Source of the DNA: Platynereis dumerilii
Taxonomy: Eukaryota; Annelida; Polychaeta; Phyllodocida; Nereididae
Reading direction: 5' to 3'
DNA length: 64,000 nucleotides
NCBI GenBank assembly: GCA_026936325.1
Contig: JAPTHN010000018.1
Coordinates: forward strand, 8,761,658-8,825,657
How positions within the stretch are numbered: position 1 is the stretch's first letter; every line of letters starts with the position of its first letter. The notes beneath the pieces are model-generated. The model saw nothing but the letters and a program-made list of their open reading frames with translations, was not told where the DNA came from and ran no database searches. Position numbers and translations under genes: made by a program. This document shows positions 25,201 to 36,622 of this stretch, piece by piece.

Positions 25201-26840
25201 CAGCCTATGGAACCCTCCATTCCACCACAGGACCAATGGTGGAACCTTCTTTTTTCAACCCAGAACTAATTCAGAAATTGGTTGAAATGATGCAGATGAT
25301 GGTGGAAATACCTAACAAATGTCATTTTGTGCCTTTCCTGTGGCGTACAGAGTCACACAGCCTGTGGAACCCACCATTCCACCACAGGACCAATGGTGGA
25401 ACCTTCTTTTTTTCAACCCAGAACTAATTCAGAAATGGGTTGAAATGATGCAGATGATGGTGGAAATACCTAACAAAAGTCATTTTGTGCCTTACTTGTG
25501 GCGTATAGGGTCAAACAGCCTATGGAACCCTCCATTCCACCACAGGACCAATGGTAGAACCTTCTTTTTTTTCAACCCAGAACCAATTCAGAAATGGGTT
25601 GAAATGATGCAGATGATGGTGGAAATACCTAACAAAAGTCATTTTGTGCCATACCTGGGGCGTATAGGGTCACACAGCCTGTGGAACCCTCCATTCCACC
25701 ACAGGACCAATGGTGGAACCTTCTTTTTTTCAACCCAGAACTAATTCAGAAATGGGTTGAAATGATGCAGATGATGGTGGAAATACCTAACAAAAGTCAT
25801 TTTGTGCCTTACCTGTGGCGTACAGAGGCACACAGCCTGTGGAACCCACCATTCCACCACAGGACCAATGGTGGAACCTTCTTTTTTTCAACCCAAAACT
25901 AATTCAGAAATGCATTGAAATGATGCAGATGATGGTGGAAATACCTAACAAAAGTCATTTTGTGCCTTACCTGGGGCGTATAGGGTCACACAGCCTATGG
26001 AACCCTCCATTCCACCACAGGACCAATGGTGGAACCTTCTTTTTTTCAACCCAGAACCAATTCAGAAATGCGTTGAAATGATGCAGATGATGGTGGAAAT
26101 ACCTAACAAAAGTCATTTTTTGCCTTACCTGTGGCGTACAGAGTCACACAGCCTGTGGAACCCACCATTCCACCACAGGACCAATGGTGGAACCTTCTTT
26201 TTTTCAACCCAGAACTAATTCAGAAATGCGTTGAAATGATGCAGATGATGGTGGAAATACCTAACAAAAGTCATTTTGTGCCTTACCTGGGGCGTATAGG
26301 GTCACACAGCCTATGGAACCCTCCATTCCACCACAGGACCAATGGTGGAACCTTCTTTTTTTCAACCCAGAACCAATTCAGAAATGCGTTGAAATGATGC
26401 AGATGATGGTGGAAATACCTAACAAAAGTCATTTTGTGCCATACCTGGGGCGTATAGGGTCACACAGCCTGTGGAACCCTCCATTCCACCACAGGACCAA
26501 TGGTGGAACCTTCTTCTTTTCAACCCAGAACTAATTCAGAAATTGGTTGAAATGATGCAGATGATGGTGGAAATACCTAACAAAAGTCATTTTGTGCCTT
26601 ACCTGTGGCGTATAGGGTCACACAGCCTGTGGAACCCTCCATTCCACCACAGGACCAATGGTGGAACCTTCTTTTTTTCAACCCAGAACTAATTCAGAAA
26701 TGGGTTGAAATGATGCAGATGATGGTGGAAATACCTACCAAAAATCATATTGTGCCTTACCTGGGGTGTATATAGGGTAATACAGCCTGTGAAACCCTCT
26801 ATTCCACCACAGGACCAATGGTGGAACCTTTTATCCGCCA
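19206..26840 (+). repeat. Left-arm satellite array, about 48 monomers of 158 bp
   Basis: The core GGACCAATGG recurs every 158 bp (for example 19395, 19553) with occasional 1-3 bp changes, from 19239 to 26812: 47.9 periods. Each monomer runs from the CCACCACAGGACCAATGGTG core through TTGAAATGATGCAGATGATG, TAACAAAAGTCATTTTGTGC and GGGTCACACAGCCTGTGGAA. Because 158 is not a multiple of three and each unit carries a stop, it yields strings of overlapping 60-90 codon frames; these are not genes. Variant monomers (CTAATTTTTCGATCC in place of CTTCTTTTTTTCAACCC) recur at regular distances, showing higher-order structure. Confidence 0.95.
22684..25520 (+). repeat. Higher-order duplication, 1,419 bp (nine monomers), two copies
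   Basis: The order of variant monomers from 22684 to about 24102 is repeated from 24103 to about 25520. Each landmark recurs exactly 1,419 bp later: 22842 and 24261, 23156 and 24575, 23448 and 24867, 23817 and 25236. 1,419 is nine monomers minus 3 bp. This indicates recent unequal exchange inside the array. Confidence 0.85.
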
Positions 26841-27444
26841 CAGGACTAATTGAATAGTTAGAGTGAGCTTTGATAAAATACCTGTAATTTATCTCTTAAA
26901 TGTCATTATGAGTAATTAGTTCAGTATGGGGATAAATGATTGATGGAACCTTGCAATCCACCTCAGGACCTGTGGTGGTTCCTGACCTCCTGTGCAGGAC
27001 AGCCCCAAATATTTCATTATTTCCAATAAACATCTCCCCATAAATGCCCAAAATGACCAGGAACATCATCTTCCACCACAGGACCAATGGTGGCACCTGA
27101 CCTCCTGTACAGGGCAACCCCCAGTATTTCATTCTTTCCAATAAACACCTCACCATAAATGCCCAAACAGACCAGGAACCTCATCTTCCACAGAAGGACT
27201 ACCCTCAACATTTCATTATTTCCAATAAACGCCTGATAATAAATACCCAAAGGACCATGAAACTCCTCTTTCACCACAAAACCAATGGTGGAACCTAACT
27301 TGCAAATTCAAATAAATTCAAATTCAAATTCAAATAATTTTATTTATACGCGATTAAAAATATAATTATTAATTATGCAGCACAAGACTACCCTCAATTT
27401 TTTTCATTTGCTGCAATAAGCATCTAATATTAAATTCCCAAGAG
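26841..27444 (+). repeat. Left-arm inner repeats (154-bp-type unit, then about 122-bp units)
   Basis: After the last 158-bp monomer comes one unit of the kind that makes up the other half of the right-arm compound repeat (GTCATTATGAGTAATTAGTT...CAGTATGGGG). Then come units of about 122 bp containing CATTATTTCCAATAAAC and a CCACCACAGGACCAATGGTG-like core (about 26990, 27110, 27225, 27390). A short (AATTCAA)n stretch at 27303-27350 looks like the tail of a tiny inserted retroelement fragment. The matching inverted series is at 35340-35580. Confidence 0.75.
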
Positions 27445-27446
27445 TA

Positions 27447-28094
27447 GGGGAGACCGGGGTAAGTTGTGCCATCTTTTGCGTCAGACTGATTTTCCGAAAA
27501 ACCGAAGCCTAATCAAGTAATCTGAAAGTCAGACATCAAAATACAATACGTTGGCCAGAATCGACCAAAGTTTCAGAGCAATCTGACCATTGGGAAGGTC
27601 ATGGTAGGCATTTTAAAAAAGTAGGTGCCGGGGTAAGTTGTGCCGCATGACGGGGTAAGTTGATCCGCTTAATTTATTCCCAAAAAAACCTTGTATTTCA
27701 CCCGTTTCTTAAGATAGATCATTTGTATCATGTTTTTAACTTATGGCTGACATGTTACATGTCATTGAAACTTATCAAACTTTTTATGCAAAAATGAAGA
27801 CAAGTAAAGATAAATAAAAAATTCATTCCTATGTCATACCATCGGCACAACTCACCCCAATTATCAAAATGGCACAACTTACCTAAAATTGATTTTCTGG
27901 ATGAAACTGGTTGTCAAAAATAAATAAACAATGTGAGAAGAAATCTAACAATTGGTAGTTTTTTTCTTGGTGCCAAATGATGTTGACCAAGTGGGTATAT
28001 ATCGTAGGCATTGCCTTCTTTGCCCAGTTCTTCATTTCACCTCAACAGTGGGCGGGACAACTTACCCCGCGGCACAACTTACCCCAGTCTCCCC
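27447..28094. mobile_element. TA-flanked DNA transposon remnant, 648 bp, GGGGTAAGTTGTGCC ends
   Basis: Starts GGGGAGACCGGGGTAAG and ends with the complement of GGGGAGACTGGGGTAAG; about 24 terminal bases pair with one mismatch. It is flanked by TA (27445-27446, 28095-28096). GGGGTAAGTTG/GTTGTGCC motifs recur subterminally (about 27630-27662 and 27843-27890). A TA duplication suggests Tc1/mariner-like mobilisation. No transposase frame. It interrupts a left-arm inner repeat. Confidence 0.85.
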
Positions 28095-28194
28095 TACAAC
28101 ATTTAAATGATGCCTGGTAAATTTTACATGAACTCCACCGCATCCAATGGGCAGACGACATTAATACAAAATCAAAATTGTGTACTTACAATTT

Positions 28195-28634
28195 AATCAT
28201 GATCGCCTTGAACCATATATGTCACAAGATTCATGAGTCGTACAAAGAACGCTCTTTTCTTGCACTGTTTCGGACAGGCATACTTCCACTGGAGATCGAA
28301 AATTGATAGATGGTATTGCAAAAGTGTAGAGGAAAATTTGCGTAAAAGGTGATGTTGAACACGAAGTTCATTTTCTTTTACAATGTAAGTTTTTTGAGGA
28401 AGAACGAAATTAAAGTATTTTAAAAAGCTCAAAACGGACAAAACCACATGTATATTTTTTGAAAACTGGAGCATCTAGAAAAATTTGAATATTGATGTCA
28501 GAAATTTAAGTGACTGCTAAATCTTATTAAACTATATCTGAACATTGTTTTTGTACTATCACTAGTCGTCTGTATACTTAATTACTATTTCAGATAAAAA
28601 TTAATTAATTAAAAAAAAAAAAAAAAAAAAAAAA
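28195..28634 (+). mobile_element. LINE 3' fragment with poly(A) tail
   Basis: The plus strand encodes a broken C-terminal tail with FRTGILPLEIEN, RWYCKSVEENLRKR and DVEHEVHFLLQCKFF, the zinc-knuckle-like ending of several non-LTR retrotransposon polyproteins (usual form VEDEIHFLFxC). It ends in an A-run of about 26 at 28609-28634. Severely 5'-truncated, with stops and frame changes. Confidence 0.65.
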
Positions 28635-28644
28635 TTTTTTTTTT

Positions 28645-29885
28645 CGAATACTTGCTTGATTTACTTGCTTGCTTGTGTTGCTTGAACGCAGCACTTGTGG
28701 GCCTCGCTTACCTCACTCGATCATTTGCTTGCTTGTGTTGCTTAAACGTAGCACTTGTGGGCCTCGCTTACCTGACTCGATTACTTGCTTGTTCGTGTTG
28801 CTCCAACGTAGCACTTGTGGGCCTCGCTTACCTCACTTGATCACTTGCCTGCTTGTGTTGCTTGAACGTAGCACTTGTGGGCCTCGCTTACCTCACTCGA
28901 TTACTTGCTTGCTTGTGTTGCTTTTACGTAGCACTTGTGGGCCTCGCTTACCTGACTCGATTACTTGCTTGCTTGTGTTGCTTGAACGTAGCACTTGTGG
29001 GCCTTGCTTACCTCACTCGATCATTTGCTTGCTTGTGTTGCTTAAACGTAGCACTTGTGGGCCTCGCTTACCTGACTCGATTACTTGCTTGTTTGTGTTG
29101 CTCCAACGTAGCACTTGTGGGCCTCGCTTACCTCACTTGATCACTTGCCTGCTTGTGTTGCTTGAACGTAGCACTTGTGGGCCTTGCTTACCTCACTCGA
29201 TTACTTGCTTGCTTGTGTTGCTTTTACGTAGCACTTGTGGGCCTCGCTTGCCTGACTCGATTACTTGCTTGCTTGTGTTGCTTGAACGTAGCACTTGTGG
29301 GCCTTGCTTACCTCACTCGATCACTTGCTTGCTTGTGTTGCTTAAACGTAGCACTTGTGGGCCTCGCTTACCTGACTCGATTACTTGCTTGCTTGTGTTG
29401 CTTTTACGTAGAACTTGTGGGCCTCGCTTATCTGACTCGACTACTTGCTTGCTTGTGTTGCTTGAACGTAGCACTTGTGGGCCTTGCTTACCTCACTCGA
29501 TCACTTGCTTGCTTGTGTTGCTTAAACGTAGCACTTGTGGGCCTCGCTTACCTGACTCGATTACTTGCTTGCTTGTGTTGCTTTTACGTAGCACTTGTAG
29601 GCCTCGCTTACCTCACTCGATTACTTGCTTGCTTGTGTTGCTTGAACGTAGCACTTGTGGGCCTTGCTTACCTCACTCGATCACTTGCTTGCTTGTGTCG
29701 CTTAAACGTAGCACTTGTGGGCCTCGCTTACCTGACTCCATTACTTGCTTGCTTGTGTTGCTTAAACTTAACACTTGTGGGCCTGGCTTACCTGCCTCGA
29801 TTACTTTGCTTGCTTGTATTGCTCAAACGTAGCACCTGTGGACCTCCCTTACCTACCTCAATTACTTGCTTGCTTGTGCTGCTTA
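28645..29885 (+). repeat. Tandem array of twenty 60-bp units at the head of a LINE
   Basis: Units of exactly 60 bp run from about 28671 to 29870, each with TAGCACTTGTGGGCCTCGCT and ACTTGCTTGCTTGTGTTGCT. Naming units by the bases after GTTGCT (A TGAA, B TAAA, C CCAA, D TTTT) gives ABCAD ABCAD ABD ABD AB, then degenerate units: a higher-order pattern made by repeated 300-bp and 180-bp duplications. Because 60 is a multiple of three, two frames stay open for 387 and 251 codons, giving Leu/Cys-rich repeats; I regard these as non-coding. The array stops 6-7 bases before the LINE start codon at 29892. Confidence 0.95.
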
Positions 29886-29891
29886 AACAAT

Positions 29892-32800
29892 ATGTCCCGA
29901 CATTCTAAGCTGTACTCTGACGTAGTACGGACTGGCTTGACTGGATCTATAAACCCGCATAAACTTGCATCGGCTAATTCAGAAAATAAACTTTACCACT
30001 TAACCAAAATCACTCAAGATGATAATTGCAAGAAGAATTCAAAAGATAACACAAATCGCAGTAAGCTGAAGGCTTGTGTATGGAATGCTCAAAGTTTGAA
30101 GCAAAAGACTGAGTCCGTGAAAGAGTTCAGAGATGAATTTGATCTGGATATATTTCTGTTCACTGAAACCTGGCTAAAAGCAAATGACCAAGTTGAAATT
30201 GGGGAACTGGAAAGAAATGGAGAATTTTTCTATTTGAGTGCACCTCGTGAATCCAGGCCTGGGGGTGGTGTAGGTTGCATTGTGAGAACAGGAATAAAAG
30301 CATTCAAGAAAGAAAGCATTCACACAAAGACTTTTGAGCACATGGAAATAGAATTGCAAATCAATGGTACAACTGTACTTGTGTACAGGCCTGAACCTTC
30401 AAATAAGAATAAATACAGCTTATCAGAATTTTACACAGAATTTACAAATTTTCTATCCCACTTTCAAACATACAACCATGAAACGATTGTTACTGGGGAT
30501 TTCAACTTTCACTTGAACGAACCAAATGATGCCAAAGTTATCAAATTCAACAACATTATTGAAGTGTTTGACCTCATACGACATGTGTCATCACCAACAC
30601 ACAAGGATGGAAATATACTTGATCTTGTCATAACAAATACAACTACATCTCTGACCAACTGTGTTGTCAGTGATCTCCTTTCGGACCACAACTGTGTGCT
30701 TTTCGATATTAAAATTGACAAAGGCAAATATCCTCAGAAAGAAATTGCGTTCAGCAAAACTCGGAATATAAATTTATCTGAATTTAAAAAGGACATTAAG
30801 CAACATCTTTCACAAAAAGTACAACATTTCAATCGATCAATCCACTTAAGTAACCTGGTGGCACTTTACAACTCAACTGGCGAAGTTTTTGACAAGCATG
30901 CCCCTGTGAAAACTAAACTAGTGACCTTACGCAAACCCAATCCATTCAGAAATCAAGAGATCAAACCCCTCAAAGCAGCAAAGAGAAAAGCAGAGCAATT
31001 GTGGCGACGAACAGGTCTTGAAAAAGACTGGGAAAACTTCAAAGAAAAACGAAACGCATTTAATGAAATGCTCTATCAACTCAAGTCTCATGATCTCAAG
31101 TCAAAGATTCAAGCCACAAAGGGAAACTCAAAAGCAATGTTCAAAGTTCTCAACTCCAGGAAGCAAGACTTGCCTCTACCCAATCATACAAATGAAAAAG
31201 ACCTGGCAAATGAATTCAACAATTACTTTGATGAAAAGATCAAAATGATAAGGTCAAAATTGGACTCCAATTCAAACAAAACAATTGATGCTCAAATGAA
31301 CATTAATCATAAGCTAGGCCAGTTTAAAGCCTTATCTCAAGAGGAAGTTAAAAAGCTTGTCACTGACATGCCAGTAAAACATTGTCAACTTGATCCCATG
31401 CCCACATGGCTGTTGCTTGATTGCATTGATGAATTTCTTCCAGTTATGACAAAAATTGTCAACATGTCATTGACACTCGGAGAAATGCCTCTTGATCTGA
31501 AGCATGCACTCGTAAAACCACTTTTAAAGAAGGCTGGTCTTGAACTTAGCAAGAAGAATTACCGACCTGTCTCTAACCTTTCATTTCTTGGCAAACTAAT
31601 TGAAAGTGCAGTAATCAAACAGTATGTTGATCATCTCTCACGAAACAAACTTGATGATGAAAAGCAATCAGCCTACAAACAGTTTCATAGTACAGAAACT
31701 CTCTAACAAGGATCCACAATGATATAATGCTTAATTTGAGCAAAGGAGAGGTGACGATGTTGGTATTGCTGGACCTGTCAGCTGCATTTGATACAATTGA
31801 TCATGACATTCTGCTGGACAGGCTGCAAAACAGATATGGTGTGCATAGCTCAGCATTGAAATGGTTTAAGTCGTATATTTCGGAACGATCACAGTCTGTA
31901 ACGATGAATGACACAACATCAAGCAAACTTCCACTCAAGTATGGGGTGCCACAAGGTTCAAAACTTGGTCCAATTTTGTTCAATTCGTTCATTGCTCCAG
32001 TAAGTGAGGTTGCACAAAGAAACCAAGTGAATGATCAAAAGTATGCGGATGACGAACAACTTATTCTTTCTTTCAAGCCAACCTTTTTAAATCAAGAGCA
32101 AGCTGTACGGAAAATGGAAAAATGCGTTGCAGATATCAGGGACTTCTTGCACAATAACAAGTTGTGCAATAATGGTGACAAAACTGAACTTCTTCTAATT
32201 GGTGCTCCTGGTCAGTTGAAGAAACTGCAAGTGTCATCAATCAATGTGGACAATGTTGAAATCAAAACTGCTGATCATGTCAGAAATCTTGGAGTGCTAT
32301 TCGACAAAAATATGACAATGGAAAGTCAAATCAACAAGATGTGCCGTAATGCTTTCTTCAATTTGAGAAACATTTCAAAACTTCGAAAGAATCTAGACAA
32401 AGAAACGGTTAAAACAGCTGTGAATGCTCTTGTCACCCCTCACCTTGACTACGGAAATGGACTCTTGTATGGCACAACCAGCTGTTTGATGAATAAGCTT
32501 CAAGTTGCCCAAAACTCAGCTGTTCGATTGATTGAGAGATTGAAAAGACATGACAGTGTAAGTCTTAGTAGAAAGCAACTACATTGGCTACCGATTCCAG
32601 CAAGAATCCAGTTCAAACTGTTGATGATCACATGGAAAGCAATGAATTCCCAAGCCCCATTGTACATTCAAGAACTTATTCAAGCCAAACCCCAGCAAGA
32701 CCACAATCTGAGAAGCAATCATAGACACCTGTTAGCAGAACCTATCCCATGCAACAAAAATATGTTTGAGGACAGAGCTTTCTCATATGCAGCCCCAAAA

Positions 32801-32899
32801 CTCTGGAATAGTTTGCCAGAAAAATTAAGAACAATTAACACTTTGGAAAGTTTCAAGAATAACCTTAAAACTCACTTGTTTAAACAATTCTACCCCTGA
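29892..32899 (+). CDS. LINE endonuclease-reverse transcriptase, about 1,000 residues, one frameshift
   Basis: ATG at 29892 is the first in frame after the 60-bp repeats; the open frame also runs back into them. Residues 57-300: endonuclease with VWNAQSLKQK, FLFTETWL, VTGDFNFHL and the catalytic LLSDHNCVLF. Middle: linker with KKNYRPVSNLSFLGKLIE. After about 31706: reverse transcriptase with LDLSAAFDTIDHDILLDRL, YGVPQGSKLGPILF and the catalytic KYADDEQL (Q-L instead of the usual T-Q-L). C-terminal: LHWLPIPARIQFKL and APKLWNSLPEKLRTI, a conserved L2/CR1-type tail ending at TGA 32897-32899. One base is missing in CTCTAACAAGG near 31702, shifting frame between the two halves. It nicks DNA and reverse-transcribes its own RNA in intact relatives. 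Confidence 0.88.
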
Positions 32900-32980
32900 G
32901 CTCTTCTGAGCAGCGCTATTGAGCAGTTTACTGGAATTAGCGCTATATTAAGTTATTATTATTATTATTATTATTATCTG

Positions 32981-33239
32981 TCCTTACTTGTAAAAGAAGT
33001 AAATTTCTCTTCAGCTAGAGCCATGTTGCTAAAGATGCAGTAATCCCTATTGTAGTAAGTTTTGTAATTACATTATTATCCTGTTTGAAACTCAATGAAA
33101 CTAAATAATATTAATGCATAAAATCTTCTTGAAACATTTTAGTATTTGAATTTATCTTCTGCTGACCACATGATGATGTGTAGCAGATAAATTGATTTGA
33201 ATAACTATTATATATAAATTATTCTTCTTAAAATATTTA
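32981..33239. other. Core sequence of the giant element, nothing recognised
   Basis: AT-rich, with no exon or repeat recognised. One of the few stretches inside the giant element that is not an evident insertion or arm repeat. Confidence 0.35.
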
Positions 33240-33560
33240 GGGGAAGAGGTTCCTGCATTGGTGCTGTGGTGGACGAGGAGGTTACTTGAATGTATAGCCT
33301 CCATCATTCCATATTTAGTACCAAGTGGTTAATTTTAGAAGTGGTCCTCTTGAGGGGAGAAGGTCCCAGCATTGGTCCTTTGGTGGAGGAAAAGATCAAT
33401 GATTTGTGTAATCTCCATAATTTTATATTTAGCTCAAGTTAACAAATTTTAACAATGTCCTCTTGAGTGCAAGATATTCCAGCATTGGTCTGCTGTATGA
33501 TGAAGTTCCATACCTTGTGCAGCCTTCATAATATTATATATATCTATTCCAAACTATTTT
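33240..33560 (-). repeat. Right-arm innermost repeats, about 116-bp units, degenerate
   Basis: Three spaced copies of a degraded core (GAGGTTCCTGCATTGGTGCT at 33246, AAGGTCCCAGCATTGGTCCT at 33360, ATATTCCAGCATTGGTCTGC at 33474) lie about 115 bp apart in the orientation of the right arm. This mirrors the inner left-arm repeats at 26.9-27.4 kb. Confidence 0.6.
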
Positions 33561-33949
33561 AAAAGAATCAAACAAATGGATAGAAACGGGAAAAAAATAC
33601 ACCCTGCTGGCCTATTTAAGTGGCATTAGTTCATAGTCATGTAACAATCCTTGATTTTGATCCCACTACTTAATTGGTAAGTTGATCTAGACTAGAATTA
33701 TAATTAGAATTAAAATTTAAAGGTAAACAAAATACCATTACACTTCAACGAATCAACATAACAAATAGCAGAATTATAATACCAATAAAAAAAAGGAACT
33801 GACACACTGAATGTGTGTATGTTCCCTAGCAATTTCACAATATAATTTCTTAATCTTTATGGAACAGTGAATGAATATATATTATAGGAAATAAAAATTA
33901 ATAATAATACTGATATATTAAAAACATTAATAGGCACTATCATATATAC
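33561..33949. other. AT-rich sequence, possible LINE 3' UTR
   Basis: No exon. May belong to the minus-strand LINE fragment that follows. Confidence 0.3.
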
Positions 33950-34330
33950 AAAAGTGGTAATGACAATAATCTTAATAATAGTTTTGTATTACAGAATAGC
34001 AAAAGATATTCTTGGTAGAGACAACAAATTCCTTCAAATATTAGTTACTTTCTTTTTAAATGTAAATTTACTACAATTTAAATCAACGACATTCACAACA
34101 GAATTCCAAATTTCCGCACCTTTAAATCTGACATGGATTTTAACAATTTTTGATCTACATAATGGTAATCGAAGGTTATTCATATTTCTTGTTCCGTAAT
34201 GATAAAAATCAGCTGGATAATTGAACATATCTGAAAACATTCTCGGCATTTCGCCTCTTACAAACTTATACACTGAAAGACAAAAGTTATGCATATGTTG
34301 TGCACTCAAGAACCTCATCTGTGTGCTCAA
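33950..34330 (-). mobile_element. LINE C-terminal fragment
   Basis: The minus strand encodes about 98 residues with FCLSVYKFVRGEMPRMF, HYGTRNMNNLRLPLCR and RFKGAEIWNSV, the usual tail of Jockey/CR1-type LINE polyproteins. It ends in a FKKK segment. Severely 5'-truncated. A shorter related piece (QHMQKFCLSVY) is on the opposite strand at about 34930-34965. Confidence 0.65.
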
Positions 34331-35339
34331 TATAAGGTTCTACCAAACACATGCTTTACATAAAATAAACCATGAAGTGTAAAGATAATGGTCTTGGGGT
34401 TCATTCGAAGGTTGAGATTTCCTCTCATCTGTAGCATCCCCTACAACATCATGAAACATGCTTCAGTACAATGGAGGGTATCTCGAGTTCCGGTTGTTTT
34501 TCTGGGTCTAACGCCTCTTTGTTTATTCCTTGTCTACCCTACGCCCCTGTAACAGGCAGCTTTCTTTGATGCACTTGACAGATGAACATCTTACACTCTA
34601 CAACATTAAGCTGGGTTTTCACACCTGCACCATTCCAATAGTTTCATCCCTATCATATTCTGTAATATTGGGGACACAATAGATTCAGTTGTAAGAGAAT
34701 TGTGTGCTTGAATGTTTAAGGATTCACTTAAGCTCACATGAAACCGCATACCTGCAAATGGTATGGGTCAACAGCAAAAACTGTGTTTTCTGATAACTCC
34801 CCTTGGTCAGTCATTTTTTAAAACGAAAAATTTTCCCGGTTCAGTGATTTATTGTTTGTGACCCTGTTTTCGGGTGTCTTACACCATGGACCCATCATAT
34901 TGACCATAACCCTTGAACATCTGTCCCTCCCAACATATGCAAAAATTTTGTCTTTCAGTGTACATAAACATCATAATTGAAACTTTATACAATTTAGGTG
35001 GTTGTACAATTTTTAAGTTAATTAAATATACTGTTCGAAGGTGTTTTTCGACTAACACCTCTAATTCTATGAACCGCCTGTTTTTGCAAAACTTATAGCG
35101 AATTAATATAATTAGTATAAGTATTTCCCCGTATTTCAAGTGCCATCACCGTACAATGGCCTTGTTATGGTAAACCTGGCCAGGCAGGTGCTGTCACCTT
35201 AGCGTTCAAATACCATTTTGACCTAATATCCAAATATCTAACTCAAATTCATCATTCAAATAACAGAATTTGAATCTAAGATGTTGTGCGGTGACGGGGC
35301 CAGGTCTATAGAGCATTAATTATCAGTTATTTCTTAATA
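34331..35339. other. Core sequence of the giant element, mostly unrecognised
   Basis: Contains the small inverted LINE piece near 34913-34970. No gene recognised; short frames have no motif. Confidence 0.35.
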
Positions 35340-36622
35340 ATCAAATATTGTTCCTTCCAAATATTAAGTTTGTCCTTTGCAGGAGGTCAGGTTCCATCAA
35401 TGGTCCAGTTGTGGAAGTTGAGGTTCCCTGTCATCTGGGGCATTGCCTATGAGATGTTTATTGGAAATTATAACTATAAAATATTAAGTGTAGTCAGGGG
35501 CAGGGGGCTAGGTTCCACCATTGGTCCTGTGGTGGATTGAAAGGTTCCTTTGTCAATGTAAGCCCATACTGGTCGAATTACTTATTATGATGTATTATAA
35601 GTGATATTACCCATGAATTTTATCAATAGTCGGAACAAACAATAAAATTTCTTCTGTAAAATAAAAAAGGTTGAACCACTGGTTATGCGCCTGGCATGGA
35701 ACGGATGGTTCCCCAGGACTTGTGACCCTAGATGTGCCTAGCTAATGACTCTGAGTAGATATTTCAACCATTATGTCAATCATTTCAACCAATTTCTGAT
35801 TTAGTCCTGGGTTGAAAAAAGAAGGTACCAGCATCTGTCCTGTGGTGGATTGCAGGGTTCCTTCATCCTTGTAACCCCACACTGACCTAATTACATTATA
35901 TCAAAAGCTGACTCAAACTATTCAATTTTTTCTTTTAAGTATTATTTTTGCAACACTTTGTTTCATTAACTGGAAATGGCAAATACACCTATCTGGTGTC
36001 GCCAACCACGTCATATTAATTCTTGTCAAATTATGTAATTGTGAATCGTTTTTTATGTGGTCAATAAATTATTATTATTATTATTATTAATTATCTCAAC
36101 CAGTTTCTGAATTGGTCCTGGGTTGAAAAAGAAGGTTCCACCATTGGTCCTGTGGTGGAATGGAGGGTTCCCCATGCTGTGTGACAATATACGGCCCAGG
36201 TTATGCATAAAATGACTTTTGGTCGGTATTTCCACCATCATCTCAATCATCTCAACCAGTTTCTGAATTGGTCCTGGGTTGAAAAACGAAGGTTCCATCA
36301 TTGGTCCTGTGGTGGAATGGAGGGTTCCCCAGTCTGTGTGACCCTATACACCCCGGGTAAGGCACAAAATGACTTTTGGTAGGTATTTCCACCATCATCT
36401 CAATCATCTCTGAAAGTTTCTGAATTGGTCCTGGGTTGAAAAAAGAAGGTTCCACCATTGGTCCTGTGGTGGAATGCAGGGTTCCTTCATCCGTGTAACC
36501 CCACACTGACCTAATTACTCAAAATGACTTTTAAGAGACAGATAACAAGCATTTAAGCAAAAGCTGACTCAAACTATCTGATTGCTCCTGTGGTGGATAA
36601 AAGGTTCCACCATTGGTCCTTT
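35340..36622 (-). repeat. Right-arm inner and outer repeats before the Academ-like insertion
   Basis: From 35340 the complement of the left inner series appears: AGGTCAGGTTCCATCAATGG, GTTTATTGGAAATTATAAC and GGTTCCACCATTGGTCCTGT. After about 35800 come 158-bp-type monomers in minus orientation (TTCAACCAATTTCTGATT..., GGGTTGAAAAAAGAAGGT), some degraded. A TA-rich non-repeat stretch (about 35900-36090, ending in (ATT)n) interrupts them. The array is cut at 36620-36622 by the next element. Confidence 0.8.

Larger units (their letters stand above)
28645..32980 (+). mobile_element. Nearly complete CR1/L2-like LINE, 4.3 kb including 60-bp repeat head
   Basis: A plus-strand non-LTR retrotransposon: a 60-bp tandem-repeat 5' region, one long endonuclease-reverse transcriptase frame (29892-32899), and a short 3' end (GCGCTATATTAAG) finishing in (TTA)n at 32950-32977, as in CR1/L2 elements. 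It sits inside the core of the giant element. No ORF1 was recognised; either it is absent or replaced by the repeats. Its frame has one visible lesion, so it is a young insertion. Confidence 0.85.

Noticed and set aside
19372-26692. Dozens of similar 60-140 codon frames on the plus strand
   Set aside because: They are one 158-bp satellite read in shifting frames; the period is not a multiple of three and every unit carries a stop. No splice or start logic and no sign of codon-level conservation.
19206-26840. CRISPR-like array
   Set aside because: Whole 158-bp units are repeated without unique spacers, in a eukaryotic setting.
28669-29832. 387-codon Leu/Cys-rich repeat protein
   Set aside because: Follows from a 60-bp period lacking stops; two frames are equally open and the composition is unlike a folded or secreted protein. 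Kept only as a low-interest finding because it abuts a LINE.
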